Shown: positions 16,222 through 26,004, counted from the first letter of the stretch. The stretch is 64,000 bases of DNA from Burkholderia sp. GAS332 (GCA_900142905.1 FSRV01000002.1:434001-498000); one strand, 5' to 3'. The notes: a model not told the origin generated them from the sequence alone. Translations and numbers: made by a program.

Positions 16222-17148
16222 ATGAAAGAGCTGGATCCGAGACCCGACGCCGAAGTCATGGCAGAACGGCAACGCCGTTTCGAGGAAGACCTCATCGATG
16301 CGTACGACGAGGAGCTCGAAATGGAGGTCGACGACCGCATCATCGACGGCGCGGACGGCTTCACACCCGAGCATCGCGAAGCGCGCAAGGTGTACTTCCG
16401 TGAGCTGTTCCGGTTGCAGGGCGAGCTGGTCAAACTGCAGGACTGGATCGTGCAGACCGGCCATCGGCTGGTGGTGATTTTCGAAGGACGCGACGCGGCC
16501 GGCAAGGGCGGCGCGATCAAACGCATTACGCAGCGGCTCAATCCGCGCGTGTGCCGCGTGGCAGCGTTGCCGGCGCCGAACAACCGTGAACGCACACAAT
16601 GGTATTTCCAGCGTTACGTGTCGCATCTGCCGGCCGGCGGCGAAATGGTGCTGTTCGACCGCAGTTGGTACAACCGCGCGGGCGTCGAACGCGTGATGAA
16701 TTTTTGCAGCGACGACGAGTACGAAGAATTTTTCCGCTCGGTGCCGGAATTCGAAAAAATGCTGGCGCGAAGCGGCGTGCAGATTCTCAAATACTGGTTT
16801 TCGATCACCGACGAAGAACAGGAAATCCGCTTTCAGAACCGCATTCACGATCCGTTGAAGCAGTGGAAGCTGAGTCCGATGGATCTGGAGAGCCGGCGCC
16901 GCTGGGAAGCCTATACGCAGGCGAAAGAGGTCATGCTGCAGCGCTCGCACATTCCCGAGGCGCCGTGGTGGGTTGTGCAGGCGGTCGACAAGAAGCGCGC
17001 GCGTCTGAACTGCATTCACCATCTGCTGAGCCAGGTGCCGTATCACGAGATCGAGCATTCGCGTGTCGAGTTGCCGGCGCGCGTCTATCACGACGAATAC
17101 AGCCGCCAGCCGGTGCCGCCGTCGATGATCGTGCCTGAGGTGTATTGA
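16222..17148 (+). CDS. ppk2: polyphosphate kinase 2
   Basis: 308 residues, a single-domain class I PPK2. It carries Walker A (GRDAAGKGG, residues 89-97), the lid region with RERTQWYFQRYV, and Walker B (VLFDRSWYNRAG, residues 143-154). PPK2 moves phosphate between polyphosphate and nucleoside di- or monophosphates. GAGAGTCGCAATG gives a usable ribosome-binding site. It is convergent with the PiT phosphate-transporter gene and near the CHAD gene, so three phosphate/polyphosphate-related genes lie together. Confidence 0.93.
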   Translation: MKELDPRPDAEVMAERQRRFEEDLIDAYDEELEMEVDDRIIDGADGFTPEHREARKVYFRELFRLQGELVKLQDWIVQTGHRLVVIFEGRDAAGKGGAIKRITQRLNPRVCRVAALPAPNNRERTQWYFQRYVSHLPAGGEMVLFDRSWYNRAGVERVMNFCSDDEYEEFFRSVPEFEKMLARSGVQILKYWFSITDEEQEIRFQNRIHDPLKQWKLSPMDLESRRRWEAYTQAKEVMLQRSHIPEAPWWVVQAVDKKRARLNCIHHLLSQVPYHEIEHSRVELPARVYHDEYSRQPVPPSMIVPEVY

Positions 17149-17172
17149 TCGGGTTTCGGCTCGGTGGAATGC

Positions 17173-17201
17173 AAAAAGCGCGGCGAAGCCGCGCTTTTTT
17201 T
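17173..17201. terminator. bidirectional terminator between ppk2 and PiT gene
   Basis: AAAAAGCGCGGC-GAA-GCCGCGCTTTTTTT. The A-run on one side and T-run on the other make it usable for both convergent genes. Confidence 0.9.
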
Positions 17202-17249
17202 ACCTTCGCTGCGCCGGACTTGCGCCCGGCACCCGCGGTTTAAGCCGTT

Positions 17250-18836
17250 TCAGAACACCATCCGGAACACCCAGTACAAGCTCCCGGCCAGCGCGATTGA
17301 AACCGGTAGCGTCAGCACCCAGGCGAGGATCAGGCTGCGCACGGTGCTCCATTGCAAGCCGGAACCGTTGGCCGCCATGGTGCCGGCCACGCCTGACGCG
17401 AGCACGTGCGTCGTCGAGACCGGCAAGCCGTACATGTCGGCCGCGCCGATTGTCAGCATCGCCACTACTTCAGCCGATGCACCTTGCCCATAGGTCAGAT
17501 GCTGCTTGCCGATTTTCTCGCCGACCGTGACGACGATGCGCTTCCAGCCGACCATCGTGCCAAGACCCAGGGCGATGGCCACCGCGACCTTGACCCACGT
17601 CGGGATGAACTTGGTGGCGTGATCGGTTTGGGCCCTGAAGTTGTCGATGGCCTTGGCGTCTTCCGGCGAGAAGGCCGGCTGTTTGCTCTTCTCCATCAGG
17701 CGAATGGCTTCTGATGTCACATACATATTGTTGCGCACGTTATCGACAATATTTTGCGGCACGTTGGCCATCGATCCCGACGCGCTGACCTGTTTGCCGA
17801 TCGTATCGGTCAGTTGCTGCAAGGCCGGCAAGGTGGCGGGCGTCAATTGGCGTGTGCGCACGTACGCTTCGACATCGGCGCGTGGATTGGCGGACGGCGC
17901 CGCGCCTTGGGTGTACCTGGCGAACGTCGCCGAGGCCTGTTGCGCTACCGCGAGGAAGGTCTGCGTTTCCTCCGGTGTGACCGCTTTATTCAGCGCGTAC
18001 GCCGTCGGCACCGTACCGATCAGGATCAGCATGATGAGGCCCATGCCTTTCTGCCCGTCATTCGAACCGTGCGCGAATGAAACGCCCGTACAGGTCAGAA
18101 TCAGCAGGCTGCGAATCCAGAACGGCGGCGGTTTCTTGCCCTTGGGCTCGGCATACAGCGCGGGAACCCGCACCACGGCCTTCAGGATCAGCAGCAACAA
18201 ACCGGAGAGGAGAAAGCCGACTATCGGCGAAAACAGTAACGACTTGCCTACGCCGAGCGCCTGATTCCAATCCACGCCGCTCGTGCCGTTTGCGCCGTGC
18301 ATCAACTGATTCATCAGACCTACGCCGATGATCGAACCAATCAGCGTATGCGAGCTCGACGACGGCAGGCCGAAATACCAGGTGCCCAGATTCCAGATGA
18401 TCGCGGCGATCAGCAGCGCGAAGACCATCGCGAAGCCGGCGCTGCTACCCACCTGCAGAATCAGTTCGACGGGTAGCAACTGCAGAACGCCGAACGCCAC
18501 CGCGCCAGTTGAAGTCAGCACACCGAGGAAATTCCATCCGCCTGACCAGAGTACTGCAATGTTCGGCGCGAGCGAATGCGTGTAGATCACGGTGGCGACC
18601 GCGTTGGCCGTGTCATGAAAGCCGTTGACGAATTCGAAGCCGAGCGCGATCACGAGCGCAATGCCGAGCAGCAGGTAGGGTAAAAACGAGGTTTCGCGAA
18701 CCGGTTGCAAATCGGTTGCCAGATGCATGGCGCAATAGGCCGCACCGATCGCAATCACGGCGAAGAAAATGATGAGGCCAATACTGCGCCCCTTGCCGCT
18801 TGCAGCGTCCGGTTGCGGGTACGAAAGTTCCGGCAT
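17250..18836 (-). CDS. PiT-family inorganic phosphate transporter
   Basis: 528 residues with about ten or more membrane segments. The two PiT signature repeats are present: GFEFVNGFHDTANAVATVIYTHSL near residue 70 and VSFAHGSNDGQKGMGLIML near residue 260. A large hydrophilic cytoplasmic loop (about residues 290-400, rich in Gln, Ala and Thr) splits the two halves, as in PitA-like symporters. It should import phosphate as a metal-phosphate complex with protons. Its proximity to ppk2 and CHAD is consistent with feeding or sensing the polyphosphate pool. Confidence 0.93.
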   Translation of the reverse strand: MPELSYPQPDAASGKGRSIGLIIFFAVIAIGAAYCAMHLATDLQPVRETSFLPYLLLGIALVIALGFEFVNGFHDTANAVATVIYTHSLAPNIAVLWSGGWNFLGVLTSTGAVAFGVLQLLPVELILQVGSSAGFAMVFALLIAAIIWNLGTWYFGLPSSSSHTLIGSIIGVGLMNQLMHGANGTSGVDWNQALGVGKSLLFSPIVGFLLSGLLLLILKAVVRVPALYAEPKGKKPPPFWIRSLLILTCTGVSFAHGSNDGQKGMGLIMLILIGTVPTAYALNKAVTPEETQTFLAVAQQASATFARYTQGAAPSANPRADVEAYVRTRQLTPATLPALQQLTDTIGKQVSASGSMANVPQNIVDNVRNNMYVTSEAIRLMEKSKQPAFSPEDAKAIDNFRAQTDHATKFIPTWVKVAVAIALGLGTMVGWKRIVVTVGEKIGKQHLTYGQGASAEVVAMLTIGAADMYGLPVSTTHVLASGVAGTMAANGSGLQWSTVRSLILAWVLTLPVSIALAGSLYWVFRMVF

Positions 18837-19252
18837 GGCGTAAGCCTCTATGAAGGTCGCGGGACGTCCGATCCTGCGTGGCCTGTGTGTCGTAATGATG
18901 ACAATGGCGTGACGGTTATGCGGGACGGGTGTTGCGGGGAGGCGCGCGGAGATTGGCCGTGCGCCCGCTGCCAGTGTGTGCGTGGCGGGTCCTGATGATC
19001 AGCGGTCCGAAATGAACGCTACGTACATAACCTGGCCGCGCCTATGGGCAGTTGATAGGCCGCCCACGGGTGCGTTCAGGTTCGCGGGACGGCGGTAGCC
19101 GTCACCTCCTGCAAAGAATCGCGGCACATGCAAGGCGCATGTCCGGCGCACCGTCCCATGCATTTTATGCACAGCGGCTACGGATAACCAGCGGATATCC
19201 ACCCGGACCTTTTTTTGCTACTGTGCCTGAGGGCCCTTTTGAAGGACGTCTG
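18837..19252. other. divergent intergenic region, nothing distinct
   Basis: 416 bases between the divergent PiT and CHAD genes; both promoters should lie here. I see no convincing gene, palindrome or terminator. A GAAGGA ribosome-binding site for the CHAD gene sits at 19241. Confidence 0.5.
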
Positions 19253-20122
19253 ATGAAGCGGGAGAGCCGGAAAATCGACAAACAGGCTGCGGATACTCAA
19301 CCGGCCGGCGCCGGGCTCTCGGCGGAGGCGGCCTTCGCGTCCTATGCGGCACCTCTCGTCGATCACGCGATCGAATGCGCCGATGCGGTGCGCGACGACG
19401 CGTCGCCCGAATCGCTGCACAGACTGCGCGTGTCGCTGCGGCGGCTGCGCTCGCTGTGGTGGGCGTTCGAACCCTTGCTGGACAAAGGCGAGAATACGCG
19501 CCAACGGGCGCTGTATAAATATCTGGCGACGGCAGCCGGCAAGACGCGCGATTGGGACATTCTGATCGAACTGATTGCGCAGAACGAGAGCATTGCACGC
19601 AAGATGACGCCCACACTCCTGGAGGCGCGCGGCGGCGCGTTGGCGGCGAGCCGTGAAACGCTTTCGAACGCGGACGTCAAACACCTGCTGCAAGACGCCC
19701 TGACCAGCGCCAACCAGGAATTGAACACGGCTCATGAGCGCGTGCCGCTGCAAAAATTCGCGGATAAGCGCGTGGCCGTTTCCGAGCGTTCACTGAAAAA
19801 GCGGATGAAACGCGCGTCTCACGCGAAGCGTGCCAACTACACCGCATTTCATGACGTCAGGAAGGCGGGAAAAAAATTGCGCTACCTGCTCGAGTTTTTC
19901 GAACCGGTTCTGAGCGGCAGCCACAAACGTATCATGAAGCGTTTGATACAGATTCAAAAGCGTTTCGGCACGCTGAACGACATTGTCGCGAGCGAGATGC
20001 TGCTGCGCGACAATATGGGTTTGCTGGCCGGATCCGGCGACGCCGAAGCAGCGCTTCATTGGCTCAGGAAGGCGCGCAAACGCCGGATGCGCGCGGCGGC
20101 GGGACTGCTGCGCAAATTGTGA
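19253..20122 (+). CDS. CHAD-domain protein
   Basis: 289 residues, a nearly pure CHAD domain: an all-helical bundle rich in conserved His, Arg and Lys (SLHRLRVSLRRLRSLWWAFEPLL, TRDWDILIELI, FHDVRKAGKKLRYLLEFFEPVL, FGTLNDIVASEMLL). CHAD proteins bind inorganic polyphosphate through these basic residues. GAAGGA six bases before the ATG supports this start rather than the longer frame. No CYTH domain is fused, unlike many CHAD proteins. Context with ppk2 and PiT suggests a polyphosphate role. Confidence 0.88.
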   Translation: MKRESRKIDKQAADTQPAGAGLSAEAAFASYAAPLVDHAIECADAVRDDASPESLHRLRVSLRRLRSLWWAFEPLLDKGENTRQRALYKYLATAAGKTRDWDILIELIAQNESIARKMTPTLLEARGGALAASRETLSNADVKHLLQDALTSANQELNTAHERVPLQKFADKRVAVSERSLKKRMKRASHAKRANYTAFHDVRKAGKKLRYLLEFFEPVLSGSHKRIMKRLIQIQKRFGTLNDIVASEMLLRDNMGLLAGSGDAEAALHWLRKARKRRMRAAAGLLRKL

Positions 20123-20235
20123 TGCAGCTTGGGTGCCGGCTGCACGTTTGAGCGAACCGGCTTGAATCACCCCATGGGTTGTGCGTCCAGACCCGGCCGG
20201 TCGGGCGGACCCTTTGCGAAGGAGACGATGCGCAC

Positions 20236-21810
20236 GTGGCACATCAAACGCTTTCGCTGCGTCGACGATTGCGATTCATCGTGCGTGCCGGTGGAACCGG
20301 CGCGGGGCGTTACGTGGGTAACCACCCGTTTTTCGCCGGCGTGGCCGGGACCCTAGTGGCGGTCGCGATGGCCGGCTTGACGCTGCTGACGCTGGGCAGC
20401 GGCCGTGCTGACGCGCTCGACCATGCGCGCGAAACGGCACAAAACCTTGTCTCGATCATTTCCTCCGATCTCGAACGAAACGTCGAGATCTACGATTTGT
20501 CGCTGGAGGCCATGGTGGACGGGGCACGGGATCCTGGCACATGGACCCTGACGGGGAACTTGCGGCAAGCCGTGCTATTCGATCGCGCAACCACCGCGGC
20601 CTACCTGGGCGGCGCCTATGTGATCGGTCCGGACGGTCGAGTGATCGCTTCGCAGAACGGCGAGGTCAATGCAGCGGTCAGCCTGGCCGACCGCGACTAC
20701 TTTCTGGTGCATCAACGCAGTCCGGCCGTCGGGCTCTATTTCTCCCACCCGTACCGCTCGCGGCTGCGTGACGGGAAGTTCTCGATCGGTCTCACACGGC
20801 GCATCAACGAAGCCGATGGCACGTTTGGCGGTGTCGCCCTGCTTGCGATTCGTATCGAATATTTCCAGCGTCTGCTGGATCGGATCAACACGGGCGAACT
20901 GGGCTCCGTGTTCATCGTGATGGACGACGGCACCTTGCTCGCACGCAAGCCGTTTTCCTCGCGTGATATCGGCTCGAGCATCGCGAAGTCGCCGACCTTC
21001 CAGGTGATGGCCGCGCACAACTCCGGCTCGTATGTCGCGCAGTCGGCGGTGGACGGCGTGCGCCGGATGTTCACCTATGCACGCGTGCCGGGCACGCCGC
21101 TGATTGCGGTGGTTGCACCGTCCGTGGATGAAGTGCTCGCGCCGTGGCGGCGACGCAGCAGGATTGCCGGCGTGCTAACGCTCGCTTTCGGCGCGGTATT
21201 CGTGATGGTCTCGTGGCTGCTGGCTTTCGTCTTGCGCGACAAGTTGCGTGCGCAAGCCGCGCTGGTGCGTCTGGCCGCGACGGACCCGCTTACCGGGCTT
21301 AGCAATCGCCGCGTGCTCGACACCCGGCTCGACGAAGAATGGCGGCGTGCGCGGCGCTCGGGGCAATCGCTGTCGGCGTTGTTCATCGATATCGATCATT
21401 TCAAGCAATTCAACGACGTCTACGGCCACGCGAGCGGCGACGAGGCGTTGACCGCCGTGGCCGAATGCATCTCGGCGACCGTGCTGCGCCCGCTCGATCT
21501 GGTGGCGCGATACGGCGGCGAGGAATTTGCCGTGATCTTGCCGGACACCGCGGCGGAGGGCGCGCTCTACCTCGCGGAGAAGATTCGCCGCAAGGTGCAG
21601 AACCTGCGCGTCGTGCATGGCGATGGCGACGCGATCGCGGTCACGGTGAGCATTGGCTGCGCGACCTGCGTGCCGGCGGAAGGCGCGAACGCGCTCGACC
21701 TGCTGGCCGCTGCCGACCGGCAGTTATATGCCGCCAAGGCGGCAGGGCGCAACCGGGTTAATTCGACGACGTGGGCGGGGCAATCGATGGCGCAGGATTC
21801 GTCGCCATGA
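20236..21810 (+). CDS. membrane-bound diguanylate cyclase with periplasmic Cache sensor
   Basis: 524 residues. Helix 1 (FFAGVAGTLVAVAMAGLTLLTL) and helix 2 (IAGVLTLAFGAVFVMVSWLLAFVL, about residue 310) enclose a dCache-like periplasmic domain (YVIGPDGRVIASQNGEVNAAVSLADRDYF). The C-terminus is a GGDEF domain: ATDPLTGLSNRRVLD, then RYGGEEFAVILPDT, the catalytic GGEEF. A product-inhibition site RPLD lies five residues before it, so the enzyme should make cyclic di-GMP and be feedback-inhibited. GAAGGAGA 10 bases upstream points to this GTG start rather than the ATG 57 bases earlier. The ligand is unknown. Confidence 0.85.
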   Translation: MAHQTLSLRRRLRFIVRAGGTGAGRYVGNHPFFAGVAGTLVAVAMAGLTLLTLGSGRADALDHARETAQNLVSIISSDLERNVEIYDLSLEAMVDGARDPGTWTLTGNLRQAVLFDRATTAAYLGGAYVIGPDGRVIASQNGEVNAAVSLADRDYFLVHQRSPAVGLYFSHPYRSRLRDGKFSIGLTRRINEADGTFGGVALLAIRIEYFQRLLDRINTGELGSVFIVMDDGTLLARKPFSSRDIGSSIAKSPTFQVMAAHNSGSYVAQSAVDGVRRMFTYARVPGTPLIAVVAPSVDEVLAPWRRRSRIAGVLTLAFGAVFVMVSWLLAFVLRDKLRAQAALVRLAATDPLTGLSNRRVLDTRLDEEWRRARRSGQSLSALFIDIDHFKQFNDVYGHASGDEALTAVAECISATVLRPLDLVARYGGEEFAVILPDTAAEGALYLAEKIRRKVQNLRVVHGDGDAIAVTVSIGCATCVPAEGANALDLLAAADRQLYAAKAAGRNRVNSTTWAGQSMAQDSSP

Positions 21811-21895
21811 CGGGTGGCGTGTGACGGCGACGCCTTGCATGTGACGACATTCCGGCGCCAGGCCGGGTGATCACTCAGGGGCAAGCCCCGGCGCT

Positions 21896-22933
21896 TTAGC
21901 TGCGCCGAGGGGCGAAGCCGCGCAGCGTCACTGCGCCGCGTGCTTCGCCGTAGGGCTTCGGCGTGCGCTTGCCGGTGGTCAATTCGTCTATCAGCGCTAG
22001 CGGTTCGACGGGAAACCCGCGCTTTTGCCAGGCGTCGAGGCCGCCCCTCAATGCGCGAATCCGCGTGTAGCCGTTCAGGCGCATGCGTTGCGTGATCTCG
22101 ACGGCGGTCGCGCTGTCCGGGCAAATGCAGTAAATCACCATGTCATAGGCGAGCAGTGCGCCGTCGATCTGTTCAGGCGAGTGCGGGTCGAGCGTCAGCA
22201 CGCCGGGAAGGGGACACAGCGGTCCATCCGCCGATGCGGGTGGGCGGGCATCCAGGACCTTCGGGGGCGTGACGCGGGGCCATCTGCCGGGTCTCGCTTG
22301 CGACGCAGCAGCGGAGGCGGCGTCCGCGAAACGGCGTCGTTCGCGGCGTCGCTGCAGCAGGCGGTACGCCAGATAGGCCAACGCCGCGGCCAGCAGGACG
22401 TCGATCACGGTGCCGCCGCGTGCTTTGACGAAGGCGAGCAGCATATGCAACTCCTTTTCCGCCGCGGCGCCGCCGAGCAGCCAGAAGGTGGCCCACGCCA
22501 GCGCGCCGGCGAGATCCCACGCAGCATAGATGCGGGCATCCACGGCCGTTGTGCCCATGAGCGGCGGGGTGATGAGTCCCAGTCCGGGGACGAACTTCGA
22601 GATCGACACGAGCGCCACGCCGAAGCGCTCGAATAGCAAGCGAGCCTTGTGGACCCTGGAATCGACCGCCGGGGAGACCCGGCCCAACATCGCGATCAGT
22701 TTGCGGCCGTAGATGCGCCCGGCGGTGAACCATGCTCCGTCGCCGATGAGCGCGGCGAGCACGGCGGCGAACAGGATCGGCCAGAACGACAGCGTGCCGG
22801 CGGCAATCGCCGAGCCCGCGAAGAGGAGCATGGGGACGGCGGGGATCGGCAGGCCGAGGCGGGTCAACAGCACGTTGACGAATACGACTGTGCTGCCCCA
22901 GGTTGAAACCGCCGACGACGGAAACTCGACCAA
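21896..22933 (-). CDS. DedA/VTT membrane protein fused to a rhodanese domain
   Basis: 345 residues. The first ~195 form a DedA/VTT domain (LPIPAVPMLLFAG, ALIGDGAWFTAGRIYG, and SISKFVPGLGLITPPLMG with the conserved Arg/Pro-rich re-entrant loop type). A basic linker follows, then a C-terminal rhodanese-like domain (residues ~225-315) with the active-site loop YCICPDSATAVEI and GGLDAWQKRGFPV. DedA proteins are membrane transporters linked to lipid carriers and proton motive force. The fused rhodanese has Cys followed by Pro in the loop, so sulphur transfer is plausible but unproven. It is monocistronic. Confidence 0.88.
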   Translation of the reverse strand: MVEFPSSAVSTWGSTVVFVNVLLTRLGLPIPAVPMLLFAGSAIAAGTLSFWPILFAAVLAALIGDGAWFTAGRIYGRKLIAMLGRVSPAVDSRVHKARLLFERFGVALVSISKFVPGLGLITPPLMGTTAVDARIYAAWDLAGALAWATFWLLGGAAAEKELHMLLAFVKARGGTVIDVLLAAALAYLAYRLLQRRRERRRFADAASAAASQARPGRWPRVTPPKVLDARPPASADGPLCPLPGVLTLDPHSPEQIDGALLAYDMVIYCICPDSATAVEITQRMRLNGYTRIRALRGGLDAWQKRGFPVEPLALIDELTTGKRTPKPYGEARGAVTLRGFAPRRS

Positions 22934-23267
22934 TTGCGGGACTCCTGTTATTGCGGTTGCGCCGCGCTGCGGGGGGAGCGGGTTTTGTTGGGACGCAAAG
23001 TGTGTTCCTGGGGCGTTGGTCTGTTCATGCGATGGATTCGTTGGGGCGTGTCTCGCGCGGCTTGCTATGTCGATCAGGATACCCGATGGGCAAGAGTGCG
23101 GCGGCCGCCGTTCCTACTCGACCGCTAGCCGGATTCGCGCCAGTGTTTCGTGACACTGACGGTACATCGTGACCCATTCGCAGGCGCTTTCCCTGCAATT
23201 TCGTTCAAGACCGCGCACGTGTGCCGCGCCTAATCTGGCTGCTCGTTCAAAGTAACAGGACTGCAGC
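22934..23267. other. divergent intergenic region with small hairpin
   Basis: 334 bases between two divergent membrane-protein genes. The only clear structure is CAGTGT-TTCGTG-ACACTG (23141-23158), a possible operator. No gene is supported. Confidence 0.4.
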
Positions 23268-24173
23268 ATGAATTCACGATATGTCGGCTATGTGTTTTGC
23301 GCGTTGGCCATGATCGGCGTTGGCAGCACGGTTGTCGTCAGCAAATCGATCGCGAGCGGATTGCCGCCGTTCAGCGCGACCGCATTGCGTTTTGCCATCG
23401 CGTTCCCCCTGTTCGTGCTGGTGATGCGCTGGCGCGGCGTGCGCTGGCCCCGTCTCGACCGACACGATACGTGGCTCGTGATTGCCCAGGCGGGGGCGGG
23501 CAGCGTCGGTTATACGGTGTTGCTGATTAGCGGCATGAAGCTCGCATCGGCCGCCGATGCCGGTGTGATCGCGGGCACCCTGCCGGCTGTGTCAGCCGTG
23601 GTGGCGATGCTCGCGCTGGGTGAGCGCCCCGCGCCGGCCTTGATCGGCGCGATTGTCCTTGCCACGCTCGGCGTGCTGGTGTGTACCGTGCGTATCGACG
23701 ATTTCACCGCGCCGCATGCGGCCAGTTCGCTGGCAGGTAACGCTCTGGTGTTCGCGGCGATCGTCTGCGAGGCACTCTTCATCCTGCTTAATCGCAAGTT
23801 GCGCACGCCGGTCGCGCCGCTGCCGCTGTCGGCGTTGATGTGCGGCATCGGTTTCGCGGTAGCGATCGTGCCGGCATGCTTCGAAAGCCCCTGGAATGTG
23901 CCGTTCGATGCCAGCGCCTTGACCGGCGTGTTGTATTACGCGCTGGTGCCGACCGTGGCGGGCTTCGTTCTCTGGTATGCGGGCGCTGCGCGCATCAGCG
24001 GCGCGGAAGCCGGACTGATGACTGCACTCGTGCCGGTGAGCGCGGTGGCGTTGGCCGCTGTCGTGTTGCGGGAGCCGGTGAGCGGGGCGCAACTTGCGGG
24101 TGTTGCATGTGTGCTTGGTGCGGTGTTGCTGGCCACCTTCGGCCAGATGCGTACGGTGCGCAGCACGGCCTGA
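23268..24173 (+). CDS. DMT-superfamily (EamA) transporter
   Basis: 301 residues with ten predicted membrane helices arranged as two EamA repeats (residues ~8-140 and ~155-295). The opening GYVFCALAMIGVGSTVVVSKSIASGLPPFSATALRFAIAFPLF and the second-half LYYALVPTVAGFVLWYAGAARISGAEAGLMTALVPVSAVALAAVVLREPV are typical. Such proteins export or import amino acids, nucleosides or other metabolites; the substrate is unknown. It stands alone, convergent with folE. Confidence 0.88.
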   Translation: MNSRYVGYVFCALAMIGVGSTVVVSKSIASGLPPFSATALRFAIAFPLFVLVMRWRGVRWPRLDRHDTWLVIAQAGAGSVGYTVLLISGMKLASAADAGVIAGTLPAVSAVVAMLALGERPAPALIGAIVLATLGVLVCTVRIDDFTAPHAASSLAGNALVFAAIVCEALFILLNRKLRTPVAPLPLSALMCGIGFAVAIVPACFESPWNVPFDASALTGVLYYALVPTVAGFVLWYAGAARISGAEAGLMTALVPVSAVALAAVVLREPVSGAQLAGVACVLGAVLLATFGQMRTVRSTA

Positions 24174-24222
24174 GCCAGCGGCCGGCGCCGCAGCCTGATC
24201 GGCGGCGCGTCCGGATCGCGAT

Positions 24223-24861
24223 TCAGGTATTGGCGACGGCCACCACACCGGGATTACCCACGATCGACAGAAACTCGCGCCGCGTCGACGGATCGGTGCG
24301 GAACGTGCCCAGCATGCGCGAGGTGACCATCGTGACACCGGCCTTATGCACGCCCCGGGTTGACATGCATTGATGCGCAGCTTCGAGAATCACGCCGACG
24401 CCTGCCGGTTGCAGCACTTCGTTCAACGTATCGGCGATCTGCACCGTCATCTTTTCCTGGATCTGCAGACGCTTGGCGAAGGCATCGACGAGGCGCGCCA
24501 GCTTCGAAATACCGACCACCCGATGCCCAGGCAGATAGGCAACGTGCGCCCGCCCGATAATCGGCACCATGTGGTGTTCGCAATAGCTTTCGAAGCGGAT
24601 ATCTTTCAGCACGATCATTTCGTCGTAGCCGTCCACTTCGGAGAAGGTGCGGGCGAGGATCTCGCGCGGATCGACCTGATAACCCGCGTAAAACTCCTCG
24701 TAGGAGCGCACCACGCGAGATGGCGTATCGAGCAGGCCTTCGCGCTCGGGATTATCGCCGGCCCAACGCAGCAGCACGCGTACTGCTGCTTCAGCTTCTT
24801 CGCGGCTGGGGCGGTCAACTGCGGCCGCGGGTTTGGTTTTCTTTGCTTTGCTGCTGGCCAT
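24223..24861 (-). CDS. folE: GTP cyclohydrolase I
   Basis: 212 residues, the usual size. It catalyses GTP to 7,8-dihydroneopterin triphosphate, the first step of folate/pterin synthesis. Zn-ligand motifs are Cys and His in [22 protein letters not shown] and Cys in [41 protein letters not shown] is the conserved helix of the decamer interface. The N-terminal ~20 residues are Lys/Ala-rich. GGAGGAGC sits properly before the ATG. Confidence 0.95.
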   Translation of the reverse strand: MASSKAKKTKPAAAVDRPSREEAEAAVRVLLRWAGDNPEREGLLDTPSRVVRSYEEFYAGYQVDPREILARTFSEVDGYDEMIVLKDIRFESYCEHHMVPIIGRAHVAYLPGHRVVGISKLARLVDAFAKRLQIQEKMTVQIADTLNEVLQPAGVGVILEAAHQCMSTRGVHKAGVTMVTSRMLGTFRTDPSTRREFLSIVGNPGVVAVANT

Positions 24862-24985
24862 CCGTCGCTCCTCCGGGATCGCGCGTCGACGCTAAATGGA
24901 GCGCGCGGGGTCAATGAGTGCGGCCATTGTTCCATGTTTTACGTCAAGTCGTGTCGATGTCCCTTTTGACGGGCGGGCCGCGTGC

Positions 24986-25915
24986 TTACTTCGGCCACTC
25001 GTCCTTATCGTCGTTGAAGAGTTCGGCGACGATACTGCGCAGCCAGCTCCCCCGCGGATCGTTATGAAACTTGCGATGCCAGTGCTGCCGCAGATCGAAG
25101 CGCGGCAACGGCAGCGGCGGCTCGACCAGCGTGATCGACGCATGCTCCGACACGTACGCGAAGCCGATTGCGTGCGGCACTGTTGCGAGCAGATCGGTGC
25201 GCGCGAGGATGAACGGCAGACTCATGAAGTGGGGCGTTTCGAGTACGGCGCGGCGCTTGATACGTTTCTTTTCCAGGTAATGTTCGAGGACTTCCTGGCT
25301 GCGTCCTTCGGCACGCACGACGGCGTGGCCCGACGCCACGTACTGAGGCAGGGTGAGCGGCGCCTTCGAAAGCGGGTGCCCTGTGCGCATCAGGCAGATG
25401 AATCGATGGGTGAAGAGCCGTTGCTGGAAGAAGTTATTGCCCGACAGATCGGGGAAATAGCCGACGGCGAGATCGACGTCGCCCGATTCGAGTCCACGTT
25501 CCACGTGCGAGGGTGGGAGCGACACGGAGCGCAGATTCGCATTCGGCGCGCGTTCGGCGAAGAGTTGCAGGAGGCGTGGGAGGAAGACGATTTCGCCGAC
25601 GTCGGAGAGTGCGAGGGAGAAGGTATGGGTGCTGGTGGCCGGATCGAAGTCCTGCACGTCGAGCATGCCTTTCTCGATACGGAGGAGGGCGTCGCGGGCG
25701 GCGGGGAGGATGGCGAGCGCGCGGGGTGTGGGCTCCATGCCCTTTGAGGTTCGAACGAAGAGCGGATCGTCGAAGTATTCCCGCAGACGGCCTAGTGCTG
25801 TGCTGACGCGGGGTTGGCTGACGCCGAGTTGGTCCGCTGCGCGGCTGACATTACGCGTGTCTTCCATTGCTACCAGGTAGGGGATCAGGTTTAGATCCAG
25901 GGTTGTGTCGGGCAT
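24986..25915 (-). CDS. LysR-family transcriptional regulator (NahR/PcaQ-like subgroup)
   Basis: 309 residues. The N-terminal winged helix (NVSRAADQLGVSQPRVSTALGRLREYFDDPLFVRTSKGMEPTPRA) is followed by an effector domain with LALSDVGEIVFLPRLLQLFAERAPNANLR and VDLAVGYFPDLSGNNFFQQRLFTHRFICLMRTGHPL, a pattern common in LysR proteins that control aromatic degradation. It is divergent from the downstream pca genes, which makes them natural targets. About 2.6 kb of repeat and IS sequence now lies between, so the regulatory link is inferred and may be disrupted. Confidence 0.88.
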   Translation of the reverse strand: MPDTTLDLNLIPYLVAMEDTRNVSRAADQLGVSQPRVSTALGRLREYFDDPLFVRTSKGMEPTPRALAILPAARDALLRIEKGMLDVQDFDPATSTHTFSLALSDVGEIVFLPRLLQLFAERAPNANLRSVSLPPSHVERGLESGDVDLAVGYFPDLSGNNFFQQRLFTHRFICLMRTGHPLSKAPLTLPQYVASGHAVVRAEGRSQEVLEHYLEKKRIKRRAVLETPHFMSLPFILARTDLLATVPHAIGFAYVSEHASITLVEPPLPLPRFDLRQHWHRKFHNDPRGSWLRSIVAELFNDDKDEWPK

Positions 25916-25954
25916 GGTGGTTCGTTTTGCCTGCGGCGCTTGGGGTTTGGGTAT

Positions 25955-25970
25955 TCTATATCTCGATAGA
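25955..25970. promoter_or_regulatory. inverted repeat in front of the LysR gene
   Basis: TCTAT-ATCTCG-ATAGA, 40 bases before the LysR start codon. Dyads of this size and place are usual autoregulation sites of LysR proteins. Confidence 0.35.
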
Positions 25971-26004
25971 GGGTGGTTTGATAATCTTGGTTTGGGATAG
26001 TGGG

